A stretch of DNA of 64,000 bases from Faecalimonas umbilicata (GTDB taxonomy: Bacteria; Bacillota; Clostridia; Lachnospirales; Lachnospiraceae), in assembly GCF_004346095.1 (NCBI RefSeq), contig NZ_SLZV01000019.1:1-64000 (forward strand), read 5' to 3'. A program made the translations under genes and the position numbers. The notes below the pieces were generated by a model. That model was not told the DNA's origin. It ran no database searches and worked only from the letters and a program-made list of their open reading frames with translations. The first letter of the stretch is position 1. Each line of letters starts with the position of its first letter. Below, piece after piece: positions 39,319 through 47,711 of the stretch.

Positions 39319-41119
39319 AGTACTTGGAATTGAGCCAACTTCAGATAAAAAACAGATCAAAAAGGCGTATGCAAAACTAGCAGCGCGCTACCACCCGGAA
39401 GAATACCCGGAGAAATGGCAGGAAATCCACGAAGCATACGAAGCAGCAATACAGTTTGCTTCCGCAATCGGGGAAGATGCTTGGACAGAGGAAGAAGAGC
39501 AGAAAAAAAGTGATTCTTTCAGTGGCTTGGAGAACAGGGCAGAAGCTGATTCTATTGTTGTTTGGGAAGAAAACACAGAGCAAAAGACTGCGGTAGAAGT
39601 AAGCGCAGAAAAAGAATATATAGACAAAGATGCTGTGCCGGAAAGCGTTCCGGAGGCGATTTCCCTGGAAAAGTCAAAGGATATCGAGGAAGAGGAAACT
39701 GCTTTTGATTTTGAGTATATTCTTTCAAAACTGGAGAAAGTTCAGAAAGAAGAGCAGGACCGCATCTTGCAGGAGCTTCTAACCTTTTTGGAACCGTTAA
39801 GAGAGGAACCGGAACAGGAAGCAGTGTTGTGGAATGTATTTTTTCAGTCTGCAGTTTTTCGGGAAAATCAATTTCAGCCGGTGTTATGGGAACTTTGTGG
39901 AGGAATTTTTGCCGAACGGAATGTTTCTGAAAAGTCATTTCACATCATCTGTCGACAGATTGCGCTGACCAGACAAGAGCTGGAGGAGAAACTACAGTCC
40001 TCCGGGTATATTCCGGAACATCTGGAGCAACTGAATCAGACACTGAACAGAGTTGCGCGTGCACTGGAAGCAGCAAGGGAACTTCCTCCGACAGGGAAAA
40101 AGAAACCTCAGAAGCACAATGGAAACATCCGAAAAATGATCTATCTGCTAGTGGCAGTATTTAGTCTGCTTGCATTCCTGATTCTTCCAAGAACGAGGGA
40201 GGACAGTGAAACATGGGGTCAGCAGAGAGAAGAGCTGGCAGAAACTATGGATGCAGCAGATAAGCTGATTGAGGATACAAAGTCTGCCGAACGTGACCTT
40301 CAGCTGGCAAAAGAGGAACTGCAGAAGGAAGGGGAACAGTCGCTGTTAACGTATCTTACGGAAAAATATGCGGGTACGGAAGTTAGCGTTCCGGAATATC
40401 ATGTCTATGTTTCTTCGGTTTCGGGATGGGATCATACTTACATGGGGGTAGAACTGCGAAAGAAAGGGACCGAGAAAGTGTTTGCGTGGTTATGGAAAGA
40501 TGAAGATGGGGAGAAATACTTTGACACTTTGCAGGCAGAAGCGGTGGAAGCAGCCATGCAGGCGGAAGTTGTGGCAGTAACTGGAAGTGAGGAAGCATTT
40601 GTGAAAACAGAAGTGGCAGAGATCAACAGCACTTATGGGAAACTGCAGGTGCCATGGCTGGGACAGACCGGATATCATACAAAATTTGAGCAGGATCTGG
40701 AAAGCTTCTGGAAGCAGGAGAAACAGTATCGTCTGACGAAGCCGGGAAGTGATCAGATGATGGAGGCATTTGCCGGAGAAAATCAGAATACAAGATACTG
40801 TAATGACTATTTTGTATTCTGTCTGAAGGATCCCGTGGGGACAACATTGGAAAACTATGTGAATGTGATGCCGACGAGGGCAGAAGAGTTTGCCCGGTAT
40901 GAGGCAGCGCTTTGGCAGCTACAAGAAAAATACAGTATAGAGCTGGAAGTGGCATTGTACCTTCCGGAAGAACGGATGCCGGTGACGATGCTTTATAAAA
41001 AAGGAAAGGTCTCTGCACTGGAAGGAATTATTGTGACGGGAACAGAAGCAGAAACAAAAAAAGAAGACGCCTATCAACTGATTGAGGAAGTCTATGAGAG
41101 AAAGGGTGGAGGAAAATGA
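39302..41119 (+). CDS. J-domain membrane protein
   Basis: A 605-residue protein. Residues 1-~55 are a J domain (DPFKVLGIEPTSDKKQIKKA, then AARYHPEEYPEKWQEIHEAY); the tripeptide at 31-33 is HPE, not the canonical HPD. Acidic linker follows, then one membrane helix (279-296, MIYLLVAVFSLLAFLILP), and a ~300-residue domain on the other side. It overlaps the Hsp70 gene by four bases and is most likely its co-chaperone at the membrane. Start ATG 39302 follows GGAGAAGGAG. Confidence 0.8.
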   Translation: MRDPFKVLGIEPTSDKKQIKKAYAKLAARYHPEEYPEKWQEIHEAYEAAIQFASAIGEDAWTEEEEQKKSDSFSGLENRAEADSIVVWEENTEQKTAVEVSAEKEYIDKDAVPESVPEAISLEKSKDIEEEETAFDFEYILSKLEKVQKEEQDRILQELLTFLEPLREEPEQEAVLWNVFFQSAVFRENQFQPVLWELCGGIFAERNVSEKSFHIICRQIALTRQELEEKLQSSGYIPEHLEQLNQTLNRVARALEAARELPPTGKKKPQKHNGNIRKMIYLLVAVFSLLAFLILPRTREDSETWGQQREELAETMDAADKLIEDTKSAERDLQLAKEELQKEGEQSLLTYLTEKYAGTEVSVPEYHVYVSSVSGWDHTYMGVELRKKGTEKVFAWLWKDEDGEKYFDTLQAEAVEAAMQAEVVAVTGSEEAFVKTEVAEINSTYGKLQVPWLGQTGYHTKFEQDLESFWKQEKQYRLTKPGSDQMMEAFAGENQNTRYCNDYFVFCLKDPVGTTLENYVNVMPTRAEEFARYEAALWQLQEKYSIELEVALYLPEERMPVTMLYKKGKVSALEGIIVTGTEAETKKEDAYQLIEEVYERKGGGK

Positions 41120-42918
41120 GAACGATTGGAATTGACCTAGGGACAACGAACTGTCTGGCAGCCGTGTGGCAGAATGGGGAGAGTGTGCTGATCCCGGACA
41201 GCAGCGGGGAATATCTGACACCGAGCTTTGTGAGCGTGGATGGAGATCGGATTTATGTAGGAAAGACGGCAAAGGAGCGGATGATTGCACATCCTGATGA
41301 GACGGCAAGTGTATTTAAGCGATATATGGGGACGGACAAGCAGTTTTCCCTCGGCGGTCGACGGTTTCGTCCGGAAGAACTTTCTGCATTTTTGTTAAAG
41401 AAGATGAAAGAAGATGCGGAGGAATTTTTGCAGGAAGAAGTCGGTGAGGCAATCATCAGTGTTCCGGCATATTTTAACGATAAAGCGAGAGCTGCCACAA
41501 AGCGTGCCGGGGAGCTGGCAGGACTACGGGTAGAGCGTATCATCAACGAGCCATCTGCAGCAGCGCTTGCCTGCCAAAATATAGAACAGCGGGAAGATGC
41601 CACAATTCTTGTCTTCGATTTTGGAGGAGGAACTTTAGATGTCTCCCTTGTAGAATGTTTTGACAATGTTGTTCAGATTGAGGCGGTCAGCGGGGACAAT
41701 CATCTTGGAGGAAGTGATTTTGACAGTGTGATCGCAAAATATTTCTGCGAGAAACAGAATCTGTTGTGGGATTCACTGGATGAAAAGTTAAGAGCAGTGA
41801 TCATAAAAGCGGCGGAGCGATGCAAGATGGAACTGACAGCTGCGAAAGATGCAGTGATGCGGGTAAGATATGAGGAGCAGTCATGGGATCTGAGTCTGAC
41901 CAGACAAGATGTAGTGCATATTGGAGCAGAGATTTTCCGAAGGATGGAGAAACCGGTGAAGCGTGTTCTGCTAGATGGAAAGGTTTCGCCAAAAGAACTG
42001 ACAGAGGTTGTTCTTGTGGGCGGTTCCTGCAAAATGGAGATTGTAAGGCAGTATTTAAGCTATATTTTGGAAGGAAGAAAGATTGAGATGTGCGATCCGG
42101 ACCGGATGATTGCGCGGGGGCTTGGTGTTGTCGTCGGGATCAAAGAGCGGGACGATGAAATCAAAGATATGCTTCTGACAGATATCTGTCCATTTTCGCT
42201 TGGAGTCGGCGTTCGGAATCATGATGGAAGCGACAGAGATATGATGAGCATACTAATTGAGCGGAATACTTCTCTTCCTGCCAGCAGAGAAAAACGGTAC
42301 TATACTTCCCATGACAATCAGACAGAGGTTGTCGTCAATGTCTATCAGGGGGAAAATTACTACGCAGATGACAATCTGCCTCTCGGACAGATCCAATTTC
42401 ATGTTCCTCCAAAAAGGGCGGGAGAGATTTATATTGATATCCGGTTTACCTATGATATCAATGGTCTTTTGGAAGTACAGTTACATACGCCGGAGACCGG
42501 TCAGAGACAGACGATGGTCATCCAAAAGGAGGATGGTTCCATGACCGAAGCTGAAAAAGAGGCGAAGTTAAAAGTGTTTGAAAAGCTGAAAATACATCCA
42601 AAAGAAAAGGAGGAAAATCAGTATCTCATAGCCAAAGGGGAGGCTCTCTATGTGCAGTCGACAGGCGCTCTGCGCGATGCTATCGGGGAGTGGCTTGGAT
42701 ATTTTACAAGCCTTTTAGAAGGGCAGGATGAAGGGAAGATTAGAAAACAGCGGAAAAAAGTGGAAGATGCCTTTGCACAGTTGGAACAGATACTGCAATA
42801 TCAAGGAGTACCAATGGGAATGAATCCTTATACAGAAAACTGGTATGAAAGAGATCCAAAAGAAGCGGTGATTGAGGATTTTGAAGCATGGGTAGAAAGA
42901 CATCGAGGGGAGTCATAA
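41116..42918 (+). CDS. Hsp70-family chaperone (HscC/DnaK-like)
   Basis: A 600-residue Hsp70. Residues 1-~350 are the nucleotide-binding domain: GIDLGTTNCLAAVWQNG (phosphate 1), AIISVPAYFNDKARAATKRA, INEPSAAALA (phosphate 2 region), VFDFGGGTLDVSLV and the VVLVGGSCKM adenosine loop. The substrate-binding part is about 130 residues and the C-terminal lid is shorter than in DnaK, as in HscC-like proteins. It is paired by overlap with the membrane J protein, so a dedicated client set at the membrane is likely. The general dnaK is expected elsewhere. Confidence 0.9.
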   Translation: MRTIGIDLGTTNCLAAVWQNGESVLIPDSSGEYLTPSFVSVDGDRIYVGKTAKERMIAHPDETASVFKRYMGTDKQFSLGGRRFRPEELSAFLLKKMKEDAEEFLQEEVGEAIISVPAYFNDKARAATKRAGELAGLRVERIINEPSAAALACQNIEQREDATILVFDFGGGTLDVSLVECFDNVVQIEAVSGDNHLGGSDFDSVIAKYFCEKQNLLWDSLDEKLRAVIIKAAERCKMELTAAKDAVMRVRYEEQSWDLSLTRQDVVHIGAEIFRRMEKPVKRVLLDGKVSPKELTEVVLVGGSCKMEIVRQYLSYILEGRKIEMCDPDRMIARGLGVVVGIKERDDEIKDMLLTDICPFSLGVGVRNHDGSDRDMMSILIERNTSLPASREKRYYTSHDNQTEVVVNVYQGENYYADDNLPLGQIQFHVPPKRAGEIYIDIRFTYDINGLLEVQLHTPETGQRQTMVIQKEDGSMTEAEKEAKLKVFEKLKIHPKEKEENQYLIAKGEALYVQSTGALRDAIGEWLGYFTSLLEGQDEGKIRKQRKKVEDAFAQLEQILQYQGVPMGMNPYTENWYERDPKEAVIEDFEAWVERHRGES

Positions 42919-42969
42919 AATACGCTGTTTTTAAAGAATTCAACAAGATCATGAAGGGTGGTTTTATCT

Positions 42970-44079
42970 TTGTATAAGGGATTTGCAAAATTTATCCGGG
43001 GAAAAGCTTTTTCGATTCTTTTTTTGATCGTATCTTTTCTCTCTGTCGGCTATACTACGGTAAGAATAGGAGCTGTGTTGGAATGCTGTTTTGCCGTCAA
43101 AGTATACGGGGTGCTGTTTGGCATCTTTTTGTTACTTTTTGGATATATGCTTTTGTATCATACCAGTAAAAGGAAGATTAAAAAGACAAGAAGCTTTTAC
43201 GAGTTATGCAGTGTGGTTTTGAGTTTTTTGCTAAATTTGGTCCTTTGTCTTCTGGCAGAGGATTTTATAGGAATGTTTCTCCATTTCTCTGATAGTAAAG
43301 TATATATTTTGGCAATCATAGTCTCTGTTTTGTTGACTGTATATGGATTTTTGCATGCGAATCACATTTATATAAAGCATTATGCGATTCCGTTGGAAGA
43401 TAGGAAAAATCCTGTTAAGGTTGCTTTTTTGAGTGATATCCATACGGGAACGTTTGTAAACAAAAGGCAGCTGAGAAAAATCATAGATCAAACAAATAGA
43501 ATGCAATGTGATTATGTTCTGATAGCCGGTGATACGTTTGATGTAGACGCATTTGACTATTGCAATCTTTCTGAAATTGCAGAGGAATTGCAAAGATTAA
43601 AGGCTGTGAAAGGAGTATACGCTATACTGGGAAACCATGATCCTGTTTCTACAGATGCCAGAATGAGGGAATTCTTTCAAAAAAGCAAGATCAGATTGCT
43701 TGTCGATGAAATCATAGAGACAGAAGATTTTATAATTATCGGGCGTGATGATATAAATTCAAATCCAAAACGTAAGGCCCTTACAGAAATTGTGCAGAAA
43801 ATTTGTTCAGATAAGCCTAAAATATTGATGGATCACAATCCGGTGGGAATTGCAGATGGGATTCAAAACGACATAGATCTAGTAGTATGTGGACATACAC
43901 ATAAAGGACAGTTTTTTCCTGCGAATTTATTTACAAAATGGTCTTATGGAAAGCAGGGATTTTACGGATATTCTAAAACGAACAAGACACACAGTATTGT
44001 TTCTTCGGGTGCTGGATATTTCCAAATGCCGATAAGAATTGGAACAAATAGTGAGATTGTGCAAATTGATATTACATAA
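42970..44079 (+). CDS. Membrane metallophosphoesterase
   Basis: A 369-residue protein. The N-terminal ~130 residues hold four membrane segments. The C-terminal ~240 residues are a calcineurin-like phosphoesterase with all metal motifs: FLSDIHTG, GDTFD, LGNHDP, DHNP and GHTHKGQ, as in YkuE/YaeI-type membrane enzymes. TTG 42970 has GAAGGGTGG at a proper distance; GTG 42958 would sit on that site. The substrate is not indicated. Confidence 0.85.
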   Translation: MYKGFAKFIRGKAFSILFLIVSFLSVGYTTVRIGAVLECCFAVKVYGVLFGIFLLLFGYMLLYHTSKRKIKKTRSFYELCSVVLSFLLNLVLCLLAEDFIGMFLHFSDSKVYILAIIVSVLLTVYGFLHANHIYIKHYAIPLEDRKNPVKVAFLSDIHTGTFVNKRQLRKIIDQTNRMQCDYVLIAGDTFDVDAFDYCNLSEIAEELQRLKAVKGVYAILGNHDPVSTDARMREFFQKSKIRLLVDEIIETEDFIIIGRDDINSNPKRKALTEIVQKICSDKPKILMDHNPVGIADGIQNDIDLVVCGHTHKGQFFPANLFTKWSYGKQGFYGYSKTNKTHSIVSSGAGYFQMPIRIGTNSEIVQIDIT

Positions 44080-44094
44080 TGTGAGTGGAGAAAA

Positions 44095-44538
44095 ATGATC
44101 ATAACCGTAGTATGGTATTACATATTAGACGCAGTTATTTGTGTGGCAACTTTTTTTATTGTACAAAAATTATATAAAAAACTGCCTCTCATCAACTGGG
44201 AGAAAACATTACGGACAATTACGTCAAAGAAAATCAGAAAATGCATCGAGAGAGGATATCTTGTTTTACTGATTTTCTTTTTCCTGCTTTGTGTAGGTGA
44301 AATCGTAATTCCGTCTATGAAGGATTTGCCACTGGTAGTAAGTGGCAAATATATAGAAGATACAGGTACGATTTTCAAAGTTACAAACGACACAATATAC
44401 ATAAGAGGGAATGAGAGGAAGGAAATTGTAATCGGTGAAAGAAGTACAAAAGGTTTTCAAGAAGGAGATTTCGTTCTTGTACATTACTATCCGAATATGG
44501 AACGTGGATTTGTATATCAGATAGAAGAATGTGAGTAG
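44095..44538 (+). CDS. Small membrane protein, unknown
   Basis: A 147-residue protein with AGTGGAGA upstream and 15 bases after the phosphoesterase stop. Two membrane helices (VVWYYILDAVICVATFFIV and YLVLLIFFFLLCVGEIVI) are followed by a beta-rich extracytoplasmic domain of ~75 residues that ends in PNMERGFVYQIEEC. No family recognised. Confidence 0.65.
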   Translation: MIITVVWYYILDAVICVATFFIVQKLYKKLPLINWEKTLRTITSKKIRKCIERGYLVLLIFFFLLCVGEIVIPSMKDLPLVVSGKYIEDTGTIFKVTNDTIYIRGNERKEIVIGERSTKGFQEGDFVLVHYYPNMERGFVYQIEECE

Positions 44539-44563
44539 ATCTTCGATAGAGTATTGTTATGGA

Positions 44564-44590
44564 GAAAAAGCTGAGGAATGATACCTCAGC
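44564..44590 (-). terminator. Rho-independent terminator of bioY
   Basis: GCTGAGG/CCTCAGC stem with a 7-base loop, followed on the minus strand by TTTTT (GAAAAAG on plus). It lies 10 bases after the bioY stop, between convergent genes. Confidence 0.85.
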
Positions 44591-44600
44591 CTGAATGGAT

Positions 44601-45173
44601 TTAATGTAAAATTTTTCTCATAATAATGGTCAGCCGCTGCGCAGCAATTGCTGATAACACACACAGGACAAAATCTCCGGCTACAGTTAAAAGGAAGCAG
44701 TTGATCAGAACAATTTTCCACGATACGGTGATGTGTGCGATGTAGTTGCTGACAAAGTAGAAATAGAGGTTGCCGGATAAGTACATCACAAAAAGCCCTG
44801 CCATGGAAATAAAAAAGTAAGTGAGAAACCGCTTCGGGGCAAATCGGTCGGTCAGCATTCCAACAACACCTGCAGCAAAGAAAAATCCGAGCAGAAATCC
44901 AAAAGTTGGTTTTAACAGGTAGGATGGTCCGCCACCGGATGCGAAGATCGGAACACCACAAAGTCCGATCATCAGATAGATGCCGATACTTAAACTGCCA
45001 AGTTTTCCCCCGAGCAAAAATCCTGCCAGCAGTGCAAAGAAAAATTGCAGTGTAAAGTGCATCGGAATGGGTTCTACGGGGATATTAATTTGAATAAATG
45101 CGCCGATTGCAGTCAGCGCAGTAAAAAGTGCACATAAAGTGAGGTCTTGTACTTTCCAGGTTGTCTTTTTCAT
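44601..45173 (-). CDS. bioY: Biotin transporter substrate-binding protein BioY
   Basis: A 190-residue membrane protein of about six helices. Typical BioY text: LTLCALFTALTAIGAFIQI, IPMHFTLQFFFALLAG (biotin-binding region), LGGKLGSLSIGIYLMIGLCG and GPSYLLKPTFGFLLGFFFA. It is the S-component of an ECF transporter that shares its energising module. ATG 45173 has AAAGGACAACC ahead; an upstream 26-codon extension overlaps the promoter. Single-gene unit with its own promoter and terminator; no clear BirA operator seen. Confidence 0.92.
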   Translation of the reverse strand: MKKTTWKVQDLTLCALFTALTAIGAFIQINIPVEPIPMHFTLQFFFALLAGFLLGGKLGSLSIGIYLMIGLCGVPIFASGGGPSYLLKPTFGFLLGFFFAAGVVGMLTDRFAPKRFLTYFFISMAGLFVMYLSGNLYFYFVSNYIAHITVSWKIVLINCFLLTVAGDFVLCVLSAIAAQRLTIIMRKILH

Positions 45174-45222
45174 TGGTTGTCCTTTCTTATTGTGAAATTT
45201 ATCGTCATTTCTTTCGGTTTTT

Positions 45223-45251
45223 ATTATAACAGTTTCAGAAAAGTGTGGCAA
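45223..45251 (-). promoter_or_regulatory. bioY promoter
   Basis: On the minus strand TTGCCA (45251-45246) and TATAAT (45228-45223) are separated by exactly 17 bp, 50 bases upstream of the bioY ATG. This is a near-consensus vegetative promoter. Confidence 0.8.
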
Positions 45252-45308
45252 CAGTTATTTTATATGAGGTATGATTATCTTGAAGAGAATAAACGAAGTG
45301 GCTAACAG

Positions 45309-45337
45309 TTGACAAATATCAGATTTGATGATATTTT
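45309..45337 (+). promoter_or_regulatory. brnQ promoter
   Basis: TTGACA (45309-45314) and TATTTT (45332-45337), 17-bp spacer, 60 bases before the brnQ ATG. Confidence 0.7.
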
Positions 45338-45396
45338 AGAAACAATTTTCGGATTTAGAATCGGAAAAGAGAAGAGGAAACAGGAGAGTAAGATAT

Positions 45397-46722
45397 ATGG
45401 AAAAATTGAATCTGAAGCAAATATCGTCATTGACCTTGACTTTGTTTGCTATTTTTTTTGGAGCGGGCAATATGATCTTTCCGCCGGCGATGGGACAGCT
45501 TGCGGGAGAAAATTATTTGCAGGCACTTGCAGGGTTTATTCTGACAGATGCAGGGATCGCTCTGCTTGGGATTGTTGCAGTTGTTTTACTTGGAAATAGG
45601 ATCACAGATTTAGGAAATCTGGTCAGTAGAAGATTTTCATTATGTTTGTCAGTGACAGTATATTTGTTGATCGGACCGCTCTTTGCACTTCCAAGAACCG
45701 GAAGTGTATCGTATGAACTGGCAATCCGCCCGTATATTCCACAAGAATATGTGTGGTTGGTTTCTCTGCTTGTGACGGCGGTATTTTTTTCGCTGACTTA
45801 TTATTTCAGTGGAAATCCGAAAAAGATTGTTGATATTATCGGACAGTATATGACTCCAATCTTGATTCTCAGCATTACCGTGTTGTATTTTGTATGTCTG
45901 TTTGCAGATAAATCGGGTAATGTCATACAGTATGGAGCGGTTCAGTCGACCGGAGAATATCAGGATATTGCGTTCTTTAAAGGGATGATAGAAGGTTATA
46001 ATGCGTTGGACGGTCCGGCAGGGCCTGTATTTGCGATCATCATTATCAATGCAGTTACTGGATTTGGGGTGAGAGAACGAAAAAGCATTGTAAAATATAC
46101 GATTTTTTCAGGAATGGGTGCGGTATTGATCTTAAGCGGGATTTACTATATGCTGGCATACATCGGTGCAACGACGCAGACTGTTTTTGCAAATGGTGGA
46201 GCACTTCTTCATGCAGTGGCAAGTGATCTGATTGGTCCGGCAGGTGGGATTGTACTTGGAATGTCAGTATTTTTGGCATGTATGACGACGGCGATCGGGC
46301 TTACGACATCTTTTGCCAATTATTTTCACGAGTTGATTCCGCAGCTCTCGTATCGAAGAATCACGGCAATTGTCTGTCTGTTCAGTTTTGCAGTCAGCAA
46401 TGTAGGGCTGTCTTACATGATTACCATTTCTCAGCCGGTGCTGATGATGATCTACCCGGTACTGATTGTGTTGATCGTTCTATCCTTTGGACACAAATGG
46501 ATAGGGAGAAGAAAGATGGTCTATATCTTTAGTATGGCTGTTGCATTTGGTATTGCATTTATCAATGCGATGGAAGGTGTGGGAATTGAACTGGAGATGC
46601 TGACGGAATGGGCGAAAAAGCTTCCGCTTTATGAACTGCATCTTGGCTGGATGTTGCCGGCGGCAGGTGGAGCATTGTTAGGTTTGCTTCCGTTTTGGAA
46701 GAAAAAGGAAATAGAAAATTAA
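45397..46722 (+). CDS. brnQ: Branched-chain amino acid carrier (BrnQ family)
   Basis: A 441-residue, twelve-helix membrane protein. The start FFGAGNMIFPPAMGQLAGEN, then FILTDAGIALLGIVAV is the LIVCS/BrnQ family signature; SLTYYFSGNPKKIVDIIGQY and EGYNALDGPAGPVFAIIIIN follow at the expected distances. It takes up Leu, Ile and Val driven by Na+ or H+. CAGGAGAG precedes the ATG. The HAD phosphatase gene follows by 15 bases and is probably co-transcribed. Confidence 0.92.
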   Translation: MEKLNLKQISSLTLTLFAIFFGAGNMIFPPAMGQLAGENYLQALAGFILTDAGIALLGIVAVVLLGNRITDLGNLVSRRFSLCLSVTVYLLIGPLFALPRTGSVSYELAIRPYIPQEYVWLVSLLVTAVFFSLTYYFSGNPKKIVDIIGQYMTPILILSITVLYFVCLFADKSGNVIQYGAVQSTGEYQDIAFFKGMIEGYNALDGPAGPVFAIIIINAVTGFGVRERKSIVKYTIFSGMGAVLILSGIYYMLAYIGATTQTVFANGGALLHAVASDLIGPAGGIVLGMSVFLACMTTAIGLTTSFANYFHELIPQLSYRRITAIVCLFSFAVSNVGLSYMITISQPVLMMIYPVLIVLIVLSFGHKWIGRRKMVYIFSMAVAFGIAFINAMEGVGIELEMLTEWAKKLPLYELHLGWMLPAAGGALLGLLPFWKKKEIEN

Positions 46723-46737
46723 AAGAAGAAAGCAGGT

Positions 46738-47550
46738 ATGGATATGGAAATCAAATTGTTGGCAGTAGATATGGATGAAACTGTCGTAAACAGCAGACAT
46801 CAGATGACAGAGCAGACGAAGCTGGCCCTGGAACTTGCGATTCAGAAAGGAATCCTGGTTGTTCCTGTTACTGGCAGATGCCTGGAAGGACTTCCTGCAA
46901 AGATTCGTCGGATGGACGGTGTGGAGTATTTCATCACTTCCAACGGGGCAAAAGCATATGATTTTAAGGAGCAGAGGATCCTTTACCGCAGGCTGATCCC
47001 AAATCAGACCGCCTGTGCGATCTTGAAAAAGTGTCAGGAGGAAGAAATTGGAATTGCGATCCATCAGGAAGGGAAGTGCTATGATAATTCTTTCCTGCAG
47101 GCAGCATACCGCTATGTAGCATATCATAGAGATTTTAAAGCGCATAGGGTACAGAAAGATCTGTATGAGTGGGTGCGGGAAAATGAGAAACCGGTAGAAA
47201 AGATCCAGGTGTTTTCCAAAGATGAGAAAAAACTTCTGGTGCTGCAGGAAATGCTGGAACGATTTGTGACATTGGAGATGGCTGTTTCGACAAGTGGATA
47301 CATTGAAATCACGCAGGCAGAGGCAAATAAGGGGAAGGCGCTGGAAGCTCTTTGCGATTCATTGGGCATATCACTTTTACAGGTGATGGCGATCGGTGAC
47401 AATGCAAATGATTTTTCCATGTTGGAGCGGGTCGGTTTTCCGGTAGCGATGGGAAATGCGAAGGAGGAACTTAAGCAAATTGCGAAGACAGTCACAACAA
47501 GCAATGATGAGGATGGAGTAGCAAAGGCAATCTATGAGTATCTGTTGTAG
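46738..47550 (+). CDS. Cof-type HAD-superfamily phosphatase
   Basis: A 270-residue HAD hydrolase: motif I LLAVDMDETVVNS (nucleophile Asp and +2 Asp), motif II VVPVTGR, motif III Lys near EANKGKALEAL, motif IV VMAIGDNANDFSML. The alpha/beta cap between motifs II and III marks the Cof/SupH type (type IIB). These act on sugar phosphates, pyridoxal phosphate or flavin phosphates. A start six bases on is also possible. Follows brnQ in the same unit. Confidence 0.9.
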   Translation: MDMEIKLLAVDMDETVVNSRHQMTEQTKLALELAIQKGILVVPVTGRCLEGLPAKIRRMDGVEYFITSNGAKAYDFKEQRILYRRLIPNQTACAILKKCQEEEIGIAIHQEGKCYDNSFLQAAYRYVAYHRDFKAHRVQKDLYEWVRENEKPVEKIQVFSKDEKKLLVLQEMLERFVTLEMAVSTSGYIEITQAEANKGKALEALCDSLGISLLQVMAIGDNANDFSMLERVGFPVAMGNAKEELKQIAKTVTTSNDEDGVAKAIYEYLL

Positions 47551-47625
47551 AAAGATGGATACAGAATGTCTTCCAAAAGTTTTTCAATAAGAATAGAGCA
47601 CAAAACACAAGATCAATAAAGGATA

Positions 47626-47703
47626 AAACCTGCCGCAGGACAAGTTTTCATGGAAATTCTCTAAAGAGAGAGACGTGAAAGCTTATCCTGCGGCAGGTTT
47701 TTA
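47626..47703. terminator. Long bidirectional terminator
   Basis: A perfect 15-bp outer stem (AAACCTGCCGCAGGA / TCCTGCGGCAGGTTT) continues inwards through AAGTTTTCATG/CGTGAAAGCTT (two G-T pairs) and CTCT/AGAG. A and T runs flank both sides, so it can terminate both the HAD unit and the convergent decarboxylase gene. It is unusually long for a terminator. Confidence 0.85.
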
Positions 47704-47711
47704 TTATGAGT

